Positions 32,912-40,121 of a stretch of DNA of 46,149 bases are shown here, in pieces. The DNA comes from Atopobiaceae bacterium (GTDB lineage Bacteria; Actinomycetota; Coriobacteriia; Coriobacteriales; Atopobiaceae). The notes below the pieces were generated by a model. It was not told the origin of the DNA, made no database searches, and saw only the letters and a list, made by a program, of their open reading frames with translations. Positions within the stretch are counted from its first letter, which is position 1, and each line of letters opens with the position of its first letter. The translations under genes were made by a program, and so were the position numbers. The DNA lies in contig JAUNEG010000008.1 of the NCBI GenBank assembly GCA_030525685.1, positions 28,349 to 74,497 of the forward strand, written 5' to 3'.

Positions 32912-34006
32912 ATGATGGCCGAGAACAGCAAGCACGTGAGCTACGCCGACGCCGGCGTCGACACCGCCGAGGGCGCCCGCGCCGTGGACGCGATCAAGGC
33001 CGCCGTGGCCGCGACCAACCGACCCGAGGTCATCGGCGGTCTGGGCGGCTTCGGCTCGTGCTTCTCGGCCGCCGCGCTGAAGGACATGGAGGAGCCGATC
33101 CTTGTCTCCGGCACCGACGGCGTGGGCACGAAGCTCGCGATCGCGCAGCTGCTGGACCGCCACGAGACGGTGGGCGAGGACCTGGTGGCCATGTGCGTGG
33201 ACGACATCGTCCCGATGGGCGCCGAGCCGCTGTTCTTCCTGGACTACGTCGCGATCGGCAAGCTGCGTGCCGAGCACGTCGCCAAGATCGTGGGCGGCAT
33301 CGCCGAGGGCTGCCGCAAGTCCGGCTGCGCGCTCGTGGGCGGCGAGATGGCCGAGCATCCCGGCGTCATGGCCGCCGACGACTACGACCTCGCCGGCTTC
33401 GTGGTGGGCGTCGTGGACCGGCCCAAGCTGCTGGGCCCCGAGCTCGTTCGCGTGGGCGACGTGATCCTGGGCATTCCGAGCTCCGGCATCCACTCCAACG
33501 GCTACTCGCTCGTGCGCAAGGTCGCGATCGAGGGGCGCAGCGTGGAGGAGCTGGAGACGCCGCTTGAGGAGCTGGGCGGCGAGTCGCTCGCCGACGCCGT
33601 GATGCGCCCGACGAGGATCTACGCGGGCCAGCTGCTGGCCGCGCTGCGCGCCGGCGCGCCCGTGCACGCGATGGCGCACATCACCGGCGGCGGCATCACC
33701 GAGAACCTCGACCGCGCGATGCCCGAGGGCGTCGACGCTCTGGTTTACCGCGGTGGCGAGGGCGGCCCCGCCTGGGATGTGCCGCCCGTGATCTCCTACA
33801 TGGTGCGCGCGGCTGGGCTCACGACCGAGGAGGCCTACCGCACGTTCAACATGGGCGTGGGCATGAGCGTGATCTGCGCGCCCGAGGACGTGGAGCGCGT
33901 GCGCGGGCTGCTTGCCGAGCAGGGGCTCGAGACCTTCGTCATGGGCGAGTGCGTGGCCGGCGAGGCGGGCGCCAGGGGCAAGGTGGTGTACGACGATGAG
34001 CGTTAA
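32912..34006 (+). CDS. purM: Phosphoribosylformylglycinamidine cyclo-ligase
   Basis: AIR synthetase, fifth step of purine synthesis. 364 residues. VSGTDGVGTKLAIAQ, MCVDDIVPMGAEPLFFLDY, IPSSGIHSNGYSLVRK and AHITGGGITENL are the family signatures. Two ATG codons, 32912 and 32915, follow GAAAGGACC; the first is used here. Overlaps purN by 11 nt (33996-34006), implying translational coupling. Confidence 0.98.
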   Translation: MMAENSKHVSYADAGVDTAEGARAVDAIKAAVAATNRPEVIGGLGGFGSCFSAAALKDMEEPILVSGTDGVGTKLAIAQLLDRHETVGEDLVAMCVDDIVPMGAEPLFFLDYVAIGKLRAEHVAKIVGGIAEGCRKSGCALVGGEMAEHPGVMAADDYDLAGFVVGVVDRPKLLGPELVRVGDVILGIPSSGIHSNGYSLVRKVAIEGRSVEELETPLEELGGESLADAVMRPTRIYAGQLLAALRAGAPVHAMAHITGGGITENLDRAMPEGVDALVYRGGEGGPAWDVPPVISYMVRAAGLTTEEAYRTFNMGVGMSVICAPEDVERVRGLLAEQGLETFVMGECVAGEAGARGKVVYDDER

Positions 34007-34610
34007 GATCGGCGTCCTCATCTCCGGTAGCGGGACCAACCTGCAGGCCATCATCGATCGCATCGCCGACGGCTCGCTCGACGCCTCGATCGAGCTCGTG
34101 GTGAGCTCGCGGCCGAGCGCCTTCGGCCTCAAGCGCGCCGAGGCCGCCGGGCTGCAGACGCTCACGCTCTCCAAGGAGATCTACGCCGACCCGGAGAAGG
34201 CCGACGAGATCATCGCGGCCGAGCTCACGCGTCGCGGCGTGGACTACGTCATCATGGCCGGCTACATGCGCAAGGTGCACGACCCGATCCTGGCGGCGTT
34301 CCCCAACCGCGTGGTCAACCTTCACCCGGCGCTGCTGCCGAGCTTCCCCGGCGCCCACGCCATCGACGACGCGTACGCGCGCGGCGTGAAGGTCACGGGC
34401 GCGACGGTGCACTTCGCGAACGCCGACTACGACGCCGGCCCGATCATCGCGCAGCGCGCGCTCGCGGTCGAGGAGGGCTGGACGGTCGACGAGCTCGAGG
34501 AGCACATCCACGAGATCGAGCACGAGCTGTACCCCGAGGTAGTGGGGATGCTCGCCGCCGGGCGCGTCCACGTGCGCGAGGACCTGACGGTGGCGATCGA
34601 CCCGGCCTAG
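33996..34610 (+). CDS. purN: Phosphoribosylglycinamide formyltransferase
   Basis: Transfers a formyl group from 10-formyl-tetrahydrofolate to GAR. 204 residues, normal length. Signatures: VLISGSGTNLQAII, SRPSAFGLKRAE, AGYMRKVHDPILAAFPNRVVNLHPALLPSFPGAHA (catalytic Asn-His-Asp set N..H..D with DYDAGPIIAQ). Start at 33996 lies within the last codons of purM; no separate ribosome site is needed. Ends 19 nt before a strong terminator, so purM-purN closes the group. Confidence 0.97.
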   Translation: MSVKIGVLISGSGTNLQAIIDRIADGSLDASIELVVSSRPSAFGLKRAEAAGLQTLTLSKEIYADPEKADEIIAAELTRRGVDYVIMAGYMRKVHDPILAAFPNRVVNLHPALLPSFPGAHAIDDAYARGVKVTGATVHFANADYDAGPIIAQRALAVEEGWTVDELEEHIHEIEHELYPEVVGMLAAGRVHVREDLTVAIDPA

Positions 34611-34629
34611 GGCCTGACCCGCAATTTGA

Positions 34630-34670
34630 CGGGAGGGACCCGCCCGTGAGGGCGGGTCCCTCCCGCGTTT
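34630..34670 (+). terminator. Terminator after purN
   Basis: Perfect 16-bp stem (34630-34645 with 34650-34665), GTGA loop, then CGTTTT region. Confidence 0.92.
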
Positions 34671-34691
34671 TCGGTCGGGCCACGGGCGGTG

Positions 34692-35480
34692 CTAGCACAC
34701 CGTGTATGCGCCGCCGTTCACGCAGATGATCTGGCCGTTGATATAGCGCGAGGCGTCGCTCGCGAGGAACACCATCACCGGGGCGCAGTCACGGTCGGCA
34801 TCGCCCATGGCGCCGTCGATGGGATAGTTGACCTTGAGCTGCTGCTTGTGGTACTCGACGAGCTTGGGGTCGGCGGTTGCGAGCCACTGCTTGTACATCT
34901 CGGTCTGAATGGTGGGGTTGACGCAGTTGGTACGCACGTTGGATGCCTGGCCCCACTCGCGCGCGATGGAGCGGCTCCAGCCGAGGACCGCCGACTTGCT
35001 CGCTGCGTAGACGGCGCCGTTGGGCATGCCGGTGAGCGCCGTGTCAGAGGAGTAGTTGATGATCGACCCCTCGCTCCCGCAGGCGGTGAACGCACGGTAG
35101 GCGGCCTGGTTCGTGTAGACCGTGCCCTTGAAGTTGACGTCCATGAGTCGATCGATTTGCTCGTCGGTGTAGTCGACTGCGGCGTTGTTGCTCTCGATGC
35201 CGGCGACGTTCGCTAGTACGTCGAGTCCGCCAAGGAGCTTCACCGCCTCGTCGAAGAACGTGTTGACCTGCTCACGGTCGGCAATGTCACAGTGGAGGTA
35301 GGTGGCGTGTCCGGCCGCGCCCTCCTGGGCGTTGGCCTCCGCCTCGGTCTGGCGGCCGCGCTCGTCATTGGTTCCGCAGAAGACGACCTGCGCGCCCTCG
35401 CGCACGTAGATCCTCACGGTCGCGGCGCCGATCCCCCGGCTCCCGCCCGCAACGACGATTCGCTTGTTCTCGAGCCGCAT
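34692..35480 (-). CDS. Short-chain dehydrogenase/reductase
   Basis: NAD(P)-dependent oxidoreductase, 262 residues, classical SDR. Cofactor loop GGSRGIGAATV near residue 11, NVAG (NNAG in most), catalytic Ser in NYSSDTAL and Y-x3-K as YAASKSAVLGW. An Asp in LHCDIADRE follows the second nucleotide-binding strand. The region after the active site (PTIQTEMYKQWLATADPKLVEYHKQQLKVNYPIDGAMGD) is long, as in 3-oxoacyl reductase- or sterol/sugar dehydrogenase-like SDRs; substrate unknown. ATG at 35480 follows GAAGGGACACC. Divergent from a TetR-type regulator 93 bp away, which probably controls it. Confidence 0.9.
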   Translation of the reverse strand: MRLENKRIVVAGGSRGIGAATVRIYVREGAQVVFCGTNDERGRQTEAEANAQEGAAGHATYLHCDIADREQVNTFFDEAVKLLGGLDVLANVAGIESNNAAVDYTDEQIDRLMDVNFKGTVYTNQAAYRAFTACGSEGSIINYSSDTALTGMPNGAVYAASKSAVLGWSRSIAREWGQASNVRTNCVNPTIQTEMYKQWLATADPKLVEYHKQQLKVNYPIDGAMGDADRDCAPVMVFLASDASRYINGQIICVNGGAYTVC

Positions 35481-35573
35481 CGATGGTGTCCCTTCTCTCG
35501 GACGACTTGATAGACTTGCCATACTCCGATGGTCGTGCGGCGTGCCGCGCATGGTCAACGGGGCGGAAAGAAG

Positions 35574-36134
35574 ATGAGACGCAAAGGGGAAAGTGTCCCA
35601 CGGATGACGGGTTCGAACGCGAACAGCGAGATGAGGGCAGCCATTGCAGAGACTCTTGTCGCCATGGTGCGCGAGCGGTCGTACTCATCCATCTCCGTGC
35701 GGGAGCTCTCCTCTCGGGCCCACGTCTCCAAGAGCAGCTTCTACCGATGCTTCGACTCGAAGGACGATGCCCTTCTGCACTATGGTCGGGTCCTGTATGC
35801 GCGCGATTTCGAGAGCGATCTGAGAAAGGGTGTCGCCAGGCCTTCGCGCGAGGAGGCGAGCCGTTTTCTGCGCAAGAGGTTCGACTTCGTGAGAAGGCAC
35901 GCATCCTATTTCAGAGTGCTGGAAAGCAATGGCTTGCTCGACCGCATGTTTGCAAGCCTCGATGCGGATCTCGCCGATCTCCTGAGTGGGGGAATAGCCT
36001 CCGTCTCGCCGTATACGAGGGCGTTGTTCGTAGGATCGAGCGCGGGCATCATCAAGTGCTGGATTCAGCGGGACTTTCGCGAGGATGAGGGAGAGATCGT
36101 CGAGCTGTTCTCCCGGGTCGCGGGGCTCTCGTAG
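35574..36134 (+). CDS. TetR/AcrR-type transcriptional regulator
   Basis: 186 residues. N-terminal helix-turn-helix: AIAETLVAMVRERSYSSISVRELSSRAHVSKSSFYRCFDSKDDALLHY, the usual TetR pattern ending in an S-x-x-FYR-x-F-x-SKD-LL motif. The C-terminal ligand domain is short and of the type seen in 'TetR/AcrR C-terminal' regulators from low- and high-GC Gram-positives (RALFVGSSAGIIKCWIQRDFRED). Start uncertain: 35574 (after GGAAAGAAG) preferred, 35604 possible. The divergent position to the SDR gene suggests it represses that gene and itself; no clear operator palindrome is visible in the gap. Confidence 0.85.
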   Translation: MRRKGESVPRMTGSNANSEMRAAIAETLVAMVRERSYSSISVRELSSRAHVSKSSFYRCFDSKDDALLHYGRVLYARDFESDLRKGVARPSREEASRFLRKRFDFVRRHASYFRVLESNGLLDRMFASLDADLADLLSGGIASVSPYTRALFVGSSAGIIKCWIQRDFREDEGEIVELFSRVAGLS

Positions 36135-36159
36135 CCCTGGCCCCGCCCCAGACGACTGG

Positions 36160-37326
36160 CTAGCGACGCTCGAGCGTGACGACGGACTCCACGTGCTTGG
36201 TGTGGGGGAACATGTCGACGGGGGCGACGCGGGTCAGGCGGTAGCCGCGCTCGCGGAGGACCTCGAGGTCGCGCGCCTGCGTGACGACGTTGCAGCTCAC
36301 GTAGACGATGCGCTGCGGCCTGAGCGCGGCGGCGCCGACGAGGAACTCGGGCGTGCTGCCCGCGCGCGGCGGGTCCATGATGACGGTGTCGAAGCTCCGG
36401 CCGCGACCCTTGCGCTCCATCCAGGACGTGGCGTCGGCGGCCACGAAGCGGCAGCGTTCGGCGACGCCGTTCGCCTCGGCGTTGCGCCGGGCGCAGGCCA
36501 CGGCGGACGAGACTTGCTCTACGCCGGTGACCTGCAGCTCGTTCGAGCGCGCGGCGGCGCAGATGCCGATGGTGCCGGTGCCGCAGTAGGCGTCGAGGAC
36601 GTGGCCTGAGGACCCGGCTCCCTCGAGCGCGAGCTCGTAGAGCACCTCGGTCTGAGCGGGGTTCGTCTGATAGAAGCTGGTCGGGCCGATCTCGAAGCGG
36701 CAGTCGAGCAGCTCGTCGTGCATGATACTGGGACCGAAGAGCGTGCGGCTTCGACGCCCGAGGATTGCGTTGGTACGCCGGTCGTTGACGTTGAGGACGA
36801 TGCTCGTGACATCGGGGCATGCGGCGCGGAGCTCGTCGACCACGCGACGTTCGTCGCGAAGCTCCGCCATGCGGGTAACCAGTGTGAGCAGGACGTCATC
36901 GGTCTTCCAACCGCAGCGGACCACGGCATGGCGGAGCACGCCGATCCCACGGTCCTCGTCGTAGGGCGGGATGTGGAGGCGCTCGGCGACGCGAGCGACC
37001 GAGTTCAGGATGGCTCGGGCGCGCGGGTCCTCAACGAGGCATTCGTCGCAGGGCACGATGCGATGGGTTCCCGCGGCGTAGAAGCCGCAGCGCACGCGGC
37101 CGCCACGTGCGTGGGCGAACGGGGTCGCAGCCTTGTGCCGGTAGCGCACGGGCTCGTCCATGCCGCGGATATCCTCTAGGCTCGCGCCGTCGGCGGAGGC
37201 CATGTCCCCGAGCAGGTCGAGGACCTGCTCCTGCTTGCGACGCAGCTGTATGAGGTAGGGAACGGCGAGCCACTCGCAGCCGCCGCAGTCCCGAGAGATC
37301 GGGCAGGTATAGGTCTTGTATCCCAT
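36160..37326 (-). CDS. rlmD: 23S rRNA (uracil-5-)-methyltransferase, RlmD/RumA family
   Basis: SAM-dependent RNA m5U methyltransferase. 388 residues. Iron-sulfur cysteines at the N-terminus: C-x5-C-x2-C in YTCPISRDCGGCEW, with a fourth in IVPCDEC. Methyltransferase motif I VLDAYCGTGTIGI, MDPPRAGSTPEF, and catalytic Cys in IVYVSCNVVTQARDL. GPTSFYQTNPAQTEVLYE is the family hallmark. The TRAM RNA-binding domain that normally precedes the Fe-S motif is absent. Start at 37326 supported by GGAGGCTCC. It could modify another rRNA or tRNA uridine; the symbol marks the family. Confidence 0.88.
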   Translation of the reverse strand: MGYKTYTCPISRDCGGCEWLAVPYLIQLRRKQEQVLDLLGDMASADGASLEDIRGMDEPVRYRHKAATPFAHARGGRVRCGFYAAGTHRIVPCDECLVEDPRARAILNSVARVAERLHIPPYDEDRGIGVLRHAVVRCGWKTDDVLLTLVTRMAELRDERRVVDELRAACPDVTSIVLNVNDRRTNAILGRRSRTLFGPSIMHDELLDCRFEIGPTSFYQTNPAQTEVLYELALEGAGSSGHVLDAYCGTGTIGICAAARSNELQVTGVEQVSSAVACARRNAEANGVAERCRFVAADATSWMERKGRGRSFDTVIMDPPRAGSTPEFLVGAAALRPQRIVYVSCNVVTQARDLEVLRERGYRLTRVAPVDMFPHTKHVESVVTLERR

Positions 37327-37460
37327 GGAGCCTCCTTCGCAGCAAGCATACCCGACCGAGGCGGCGCGCACCCCTTCCAACAGGCTCCGGGTCGTTCGTG
37401 GGGCCATCCGCCCGTTAAAGCGTCGCGCGCCGCGGCCTCCGGGACCAATTCAGGTCTTCG

Positions 37461-37599
37461 GCTCATCGAGTCTGTACTTTTTCGGCGTACCCCGAAGTAC
37501 AGATTCGATTTTCGAGACAGTAACCGCTGGTAGAGGAGTTGCTCATCGAGTCTGTACCATGCGATAGCGCCAAAAACTACAGACTCGATGATTCGATGG
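37461..37599. repeat. Repeat cassette E, copy directly behind the nuclease-like gene
   Basis: Hairpin 1: ATCGAGTCTGTACTT (37465-37479) / AAGTACAGATTCGAT (37495-37509), one mismatch. Hairpin 2: CATCGAGTCTGTA (37544-37556) / TACAGACTCGATG (37578-37590), perfect. The spacer between hairpins is 34 nt. Arms are the same as in the orphan copy at 20752-20886, loops differ. It ends about 2 nt from the stop codon (37603-37601, minus strand) of the gene at 37601-38569. Confidence 0.93.
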
Positions 37600-37600
37600 C

Positions 37601-38569
37601 TCAAAACAGGCGGCTTGCGGGAGAAAGAAGGGTGTCGTAGAGCGCCATCTGTGCCTGCCGCTCCTCAAACGTGCATTCGGGCTGGTCGAGTCCGAGCCTC
37701 TTCCGAAGCATCCAGGTGAAGTTCTCGAACTTCGCGAAGGTGCCAATTTGGCCATAGGTCGCCGATATCGTCTTGATCCCCATGGCCTCTATTGCGTTTC
37801 TTCGCGCCTGCGTGTGGTCGAGACGATATTGACCGGTATGGAACCTACGGCTGTCGTATTCGAGGTCGGTGCCGAACTCGGGCAGGTAGAGGTCGCCCTT
37901 GAGAAAGCGGGAGCCGAGGAGCTCCTGTATCCGCTCGTCGATCTCGATCCTCTGATTGGCGTGCATGACGAAGGGACCCATCCCTCCCAGGTTCGGTGGC
38001 ATCCCGTACTCCATCCCGAGGAAGACCTCCATCGGCGAGGCCAGGCCGTCGATGACATGCGCGAGCGCCTCGCGAGCACGCCGCACTCCCCGGGTTCCCG
38101 GAGGGAGGCGGTCAACATAGGCACGAAGGCTCTCTACCGTGGTGAGCTGCCCCCGCTCGCCGACGTAGTCGCGGCCGTCGTCGCCTATGGAGAAGGTGGA
38201 GCAGAGATAGCATCCGATGCGCACGGTTTCGAGGAAGGGCTCGGATGCAGCCATCTGTGCGTAGGTGAGCTCGGGCGAGGCTATCGTGTTGTCTCCCGAA
38301 AGGCGGCAGAGGGAGCCCTCCGGGAGAGGGCGACTTATCACGTGGGCCACGGCGCCGTCCATCCTGTGTCCCAGCCGGCGGTCGGGAACGAGCAGGTGCA
38401 GCGGTCGCCGCTCGTCCGGGTCGAACGGCAGCGACTCCGCCCGCACCTCCCGAAGCCCGGCGGTTGCCCGTGCAATGACAGCGCTGCCAGTGGGTTCCGG
38501 GAGCGCTTCGTCCGCGGTCTTGGTGAGCCAGTAGCGCAGTGAAGAGTCGAACCCGATGCTCAGTCCCAT
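37601..38569 (-). CDS. Nuclease-like protein (Vsr/DUF559-like signature), paralog 1
   Basis: 322 residues, no signal or membrane segment. The C-terminal third shows D226-x10-E237-Y-D239-x4-H244-x6-D251 followed by RRNAIEAMGIKTISAT, the layout of small PD-(D/E)XK nucleases of the Vsr/DUF559 type (D...E-x-D/G...H...D..R...L...G). The N-terminal part (MGLSIGFDSSLRYWL, LHLLVPDRR, RIGCYLCSTFSI) is not known to me. Clearly paralogous to 43701-44705: shared (I/V)GF(D/E)S(S/A)L..W, VPD, LEYDS/VEYDS..H. Start at 38569 chosen for GGGGAGGTG upstream. A repeat cassette adjoins its 3' end. Function unproven; site-specific nicking of the repeats is an inference. Confidence 0.82.
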   Translation of the reverse strand: MGLSIGFDSSLRYWLTKTADEALPEPTGSAVIARATAGLREVRAESLPFDPDERRPLHLLVPDRRLGHRMDGAVAHVISRPLPEGSLCRLSGDNTIASPELTYAQMAASEPFLETVRIGCYLCSTFSIGDDGRDYVGERGQLTTVESLRAYVDRLPPGTRGVRRAREALAHVIDGLASPMEVFLGMEYGMPPNLGGMGPFVMHANQRIEIDERIQELLGSRFLKGDLYLPEFGTDLEYDSRRFHTGQYRLDHTQARRNAIEAMGIKTISATYGQIGTFAKFENFTWMLRKRLGLDQPECTFEERQAQMALYDTLLSPASRLF

Positions 38570-38703
38570 GAGGCACCTCCCCAATCGAAGAGCCCCACAT
38601 CTTACGAGGCGTAACTTACCGCTAGCTGCCACAAGCGCGCTCACCCGGCGCATGACGCCGTTCGCCGCCGTCTCGACGGATTCTCCATTTGCGTAGAAAC
38701 CAA

Positions 38704-38715
38704 TGTGATATCACA
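38704..38715. promoter_or_regulatory. Perfect 12-bp palindrome TGTGATATCACA
   Basis: In the 203-bp gap between the divergent nuclease-like gene and the SPFH gene, 57 nt before the SPFH start. It resembles a dimeric regulator site (GntR- or Crp-like half-sites TGTGA/TCACA). No adjoining regulator except the ribbon-helix-helix gene downstream. Confidence 0.5.
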
Positions 38716-38772
38716 ATGACCTCAGTCGAGGCGGCCACCCCGGGCCCGCACGACACCAGGAAAGGAACTGCA

Positions 38773-39792
38773 ATGACCGTAGAGAAGCAGGCTCGCGCCG
38801 GATCGGGCTGGCCCATGCTCTTCGTCGCCCTCGTCGCGTACGCGGCCTCCATCTGGGGCATCGTCCAGGGCATCATCATCCTCGCCACCGCGGAGGACGC
38901 CGGCGTGCCCGCCCCCGCCACGGGCCCCGCGCTGCTCGTGGGCGGCATCGTGCTGCTCATCGTGGCCATCATCGTCACCTGCGGATTCTTCTCGCTGCAG
39001 CCCGGCCAGGCCCGCGTGCTCGTGCTCTTTGGCAACTACGTGGGCACCGTCCGCGAGTCCGGCTTCTACTGGGTGAACCCCTTCTACAGCCACAGCCTGG
39101 GCTCGGACGGCACCGGAGCCTCCATCGACGTCAGCTTCGAGGAGGGCACCCCGTCCGTGAAGGCCGCCGCGGCCGCCAAGACCCTCTCCACCAAGGTCTC
39201 CCTGCGCGCCCGCACCCTCAACGGTGACCGCCTCAAGGTCAACGACAAGATGGGCAACCCCATCGAAATTGCGACCGTCGTGGTCTGGCACGTGACCGAC
39301 ACCGCCAAGGCGCTCTTCGACGTGGACCACTACCCCAGCTACGTGGCCATGCAGACCGAGACCGCCCTGCGCCACGTGGCGAGCATCTACGCCTACGACC
39401 ACATGGAGGATGACGACGCCTCCAACAGCTCCATCACGCTGCGCTCCAACATCGAGGAGGTCTCCCAGTCCCTGCGCGACGAGCTTGACCGCCGCCTCGC
39501 CCCGGCCGGCGTCTCCGTGGACGACGCGCGCCTCACGCACCTTGCGTACGCGCCGGAGATCGCCCAGGCCATGCTGCGCCGCCAGCAGGCTGAGGCCATC
39601 ATCGCCGCCCGCAAGAAGATCGTCGAGGGCGCGGTCTCCATGGTGGACATGGCGCTCAGGGAGCTCTCCGACGGCGGTGTGGTGGAGTTCGACGAGGACC
39701 GCAAGGCCGTGATGGCCTCCAACCTCATGGTCGTCCTCTGTGGCGAGTCCGAGGCCCAGCCCGTGCTCAACACCGGCTCCCTCTATCAGTAG
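38773..39792 (+). CDS. SPFH/band 7 membrane protein
   Basis: Stomatin/flotillin-type scaffold protein, 339 residues. Two hydrophobic helices (about 14-38 and 51-74), then the SPFH domain ([62 protein letters not shown]) and a helical, coiled-coil-like C-terminal part ([55 protein letters not shown]). Such proteins organise membrane domains and proteases. Start at 38773 follows AAAGGAACTG. Followed after 11 nt by a small DNA-binding protein gene, so the two form an operon. Confidence 0.92.
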   Translation: MTVEKQARAGSGWPMLFVALVAYAASIWGIVQGIIILATAEDAGVPAPATGPALLVGGIVLLIVAIIVTCGFFSLQPGQARVLVLFGNYVGTVRESGFYWVNPFYSHSLGSDGTGASIDVSFEEGTPSVKAAAAAKTLSTKVSLRARTLNGDRLKVNDKMGNPIEIATVVVWHVTDTAKALFDVDHYPSYVAMQTETALRHVASIYAYDHMEDDDASNSSITLRSNIEEVSQSLRDELDRRLAPAGVSVDDARLTHLAYAPEIAQAMLRRQQAEAIIAARKKIVEGAVSMVDMALRELSDGGVVEFDEDRKAVMASNLMVVLCGESEAQPVLNTGSLYQ

Positions 39793-39803
39793 GCGAGAAG
39801 AAC

Positions 39804-39980
39804 GTGGCTGCGCGCAAGCAATATCCCCTGCGTATAGACCCCGAGGTCTGGGCCGCGGTCGAGCGTTGGGCCGCAGACGAGATGCGCTCCGCCAACGGTC
39901 AGGTCGAGTGGATCCTGCGCGACGCCCTGCGCCGCGCAGGCCGCCTGCCCAAGAAGGACGAGAAGAACCCCGAGTCGTGA
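39804..39980 (+). CDS. Small Arc-type ribbon-helix-helix protein
   Basis: 58 residues, GTG start. Sequence from residue 4: [20 protein letters not shown], then helix two with [17 protein letters not shown]: a beta strand plus two helices as in Arc/MetJ-type DNA-binding proteins. The ribosome site is unusual: the 12 bases just before the GTG are exactly the recurrent GGCGAGAAGAAC, which contains only a weak GAGAAG purine tract and overlaps the SPFH stop. Its stop codon lies in the left arm of the inverted repeat at 39977-40015. Possible autoregulator of the SPFH operon; inferred. Confidence 0.8.
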   Translation: MAARKQYPLRIDPEVWAAVERWAADEMRSANGQVEWILRDALRRAGRLPKKDEKNPES

Positions 39981-40015
39981 CCTGACAAATGACCCTATCA
40001 CCTTTGTCAGGTCAC
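39977..40015. repeat. Inverted repeat J overlapping a stop codon
   Basis: Perfect 13-bp arms GTGACCTGACAAA (39977-39989) / TTTGTCAGGTCAC (40003-40015), 13-nt loop. The TGA stop of the ribbon-helix-helix gene is inside the left arm. A GTTCTTCTCGCC motif follows at 40026-40037. No T-tract. Confidence 0.88.
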
Positions 40016-40121
40016 CGCCCTCACCGTTCTTCTCGCCCGCTGCCCGATATGTGCGCAACGCGACGCGTCCCCGTGGGTAAGGTGAGTGCATCGTACACAC
40101 ACCCCGTCCAAGGGAGGCATC

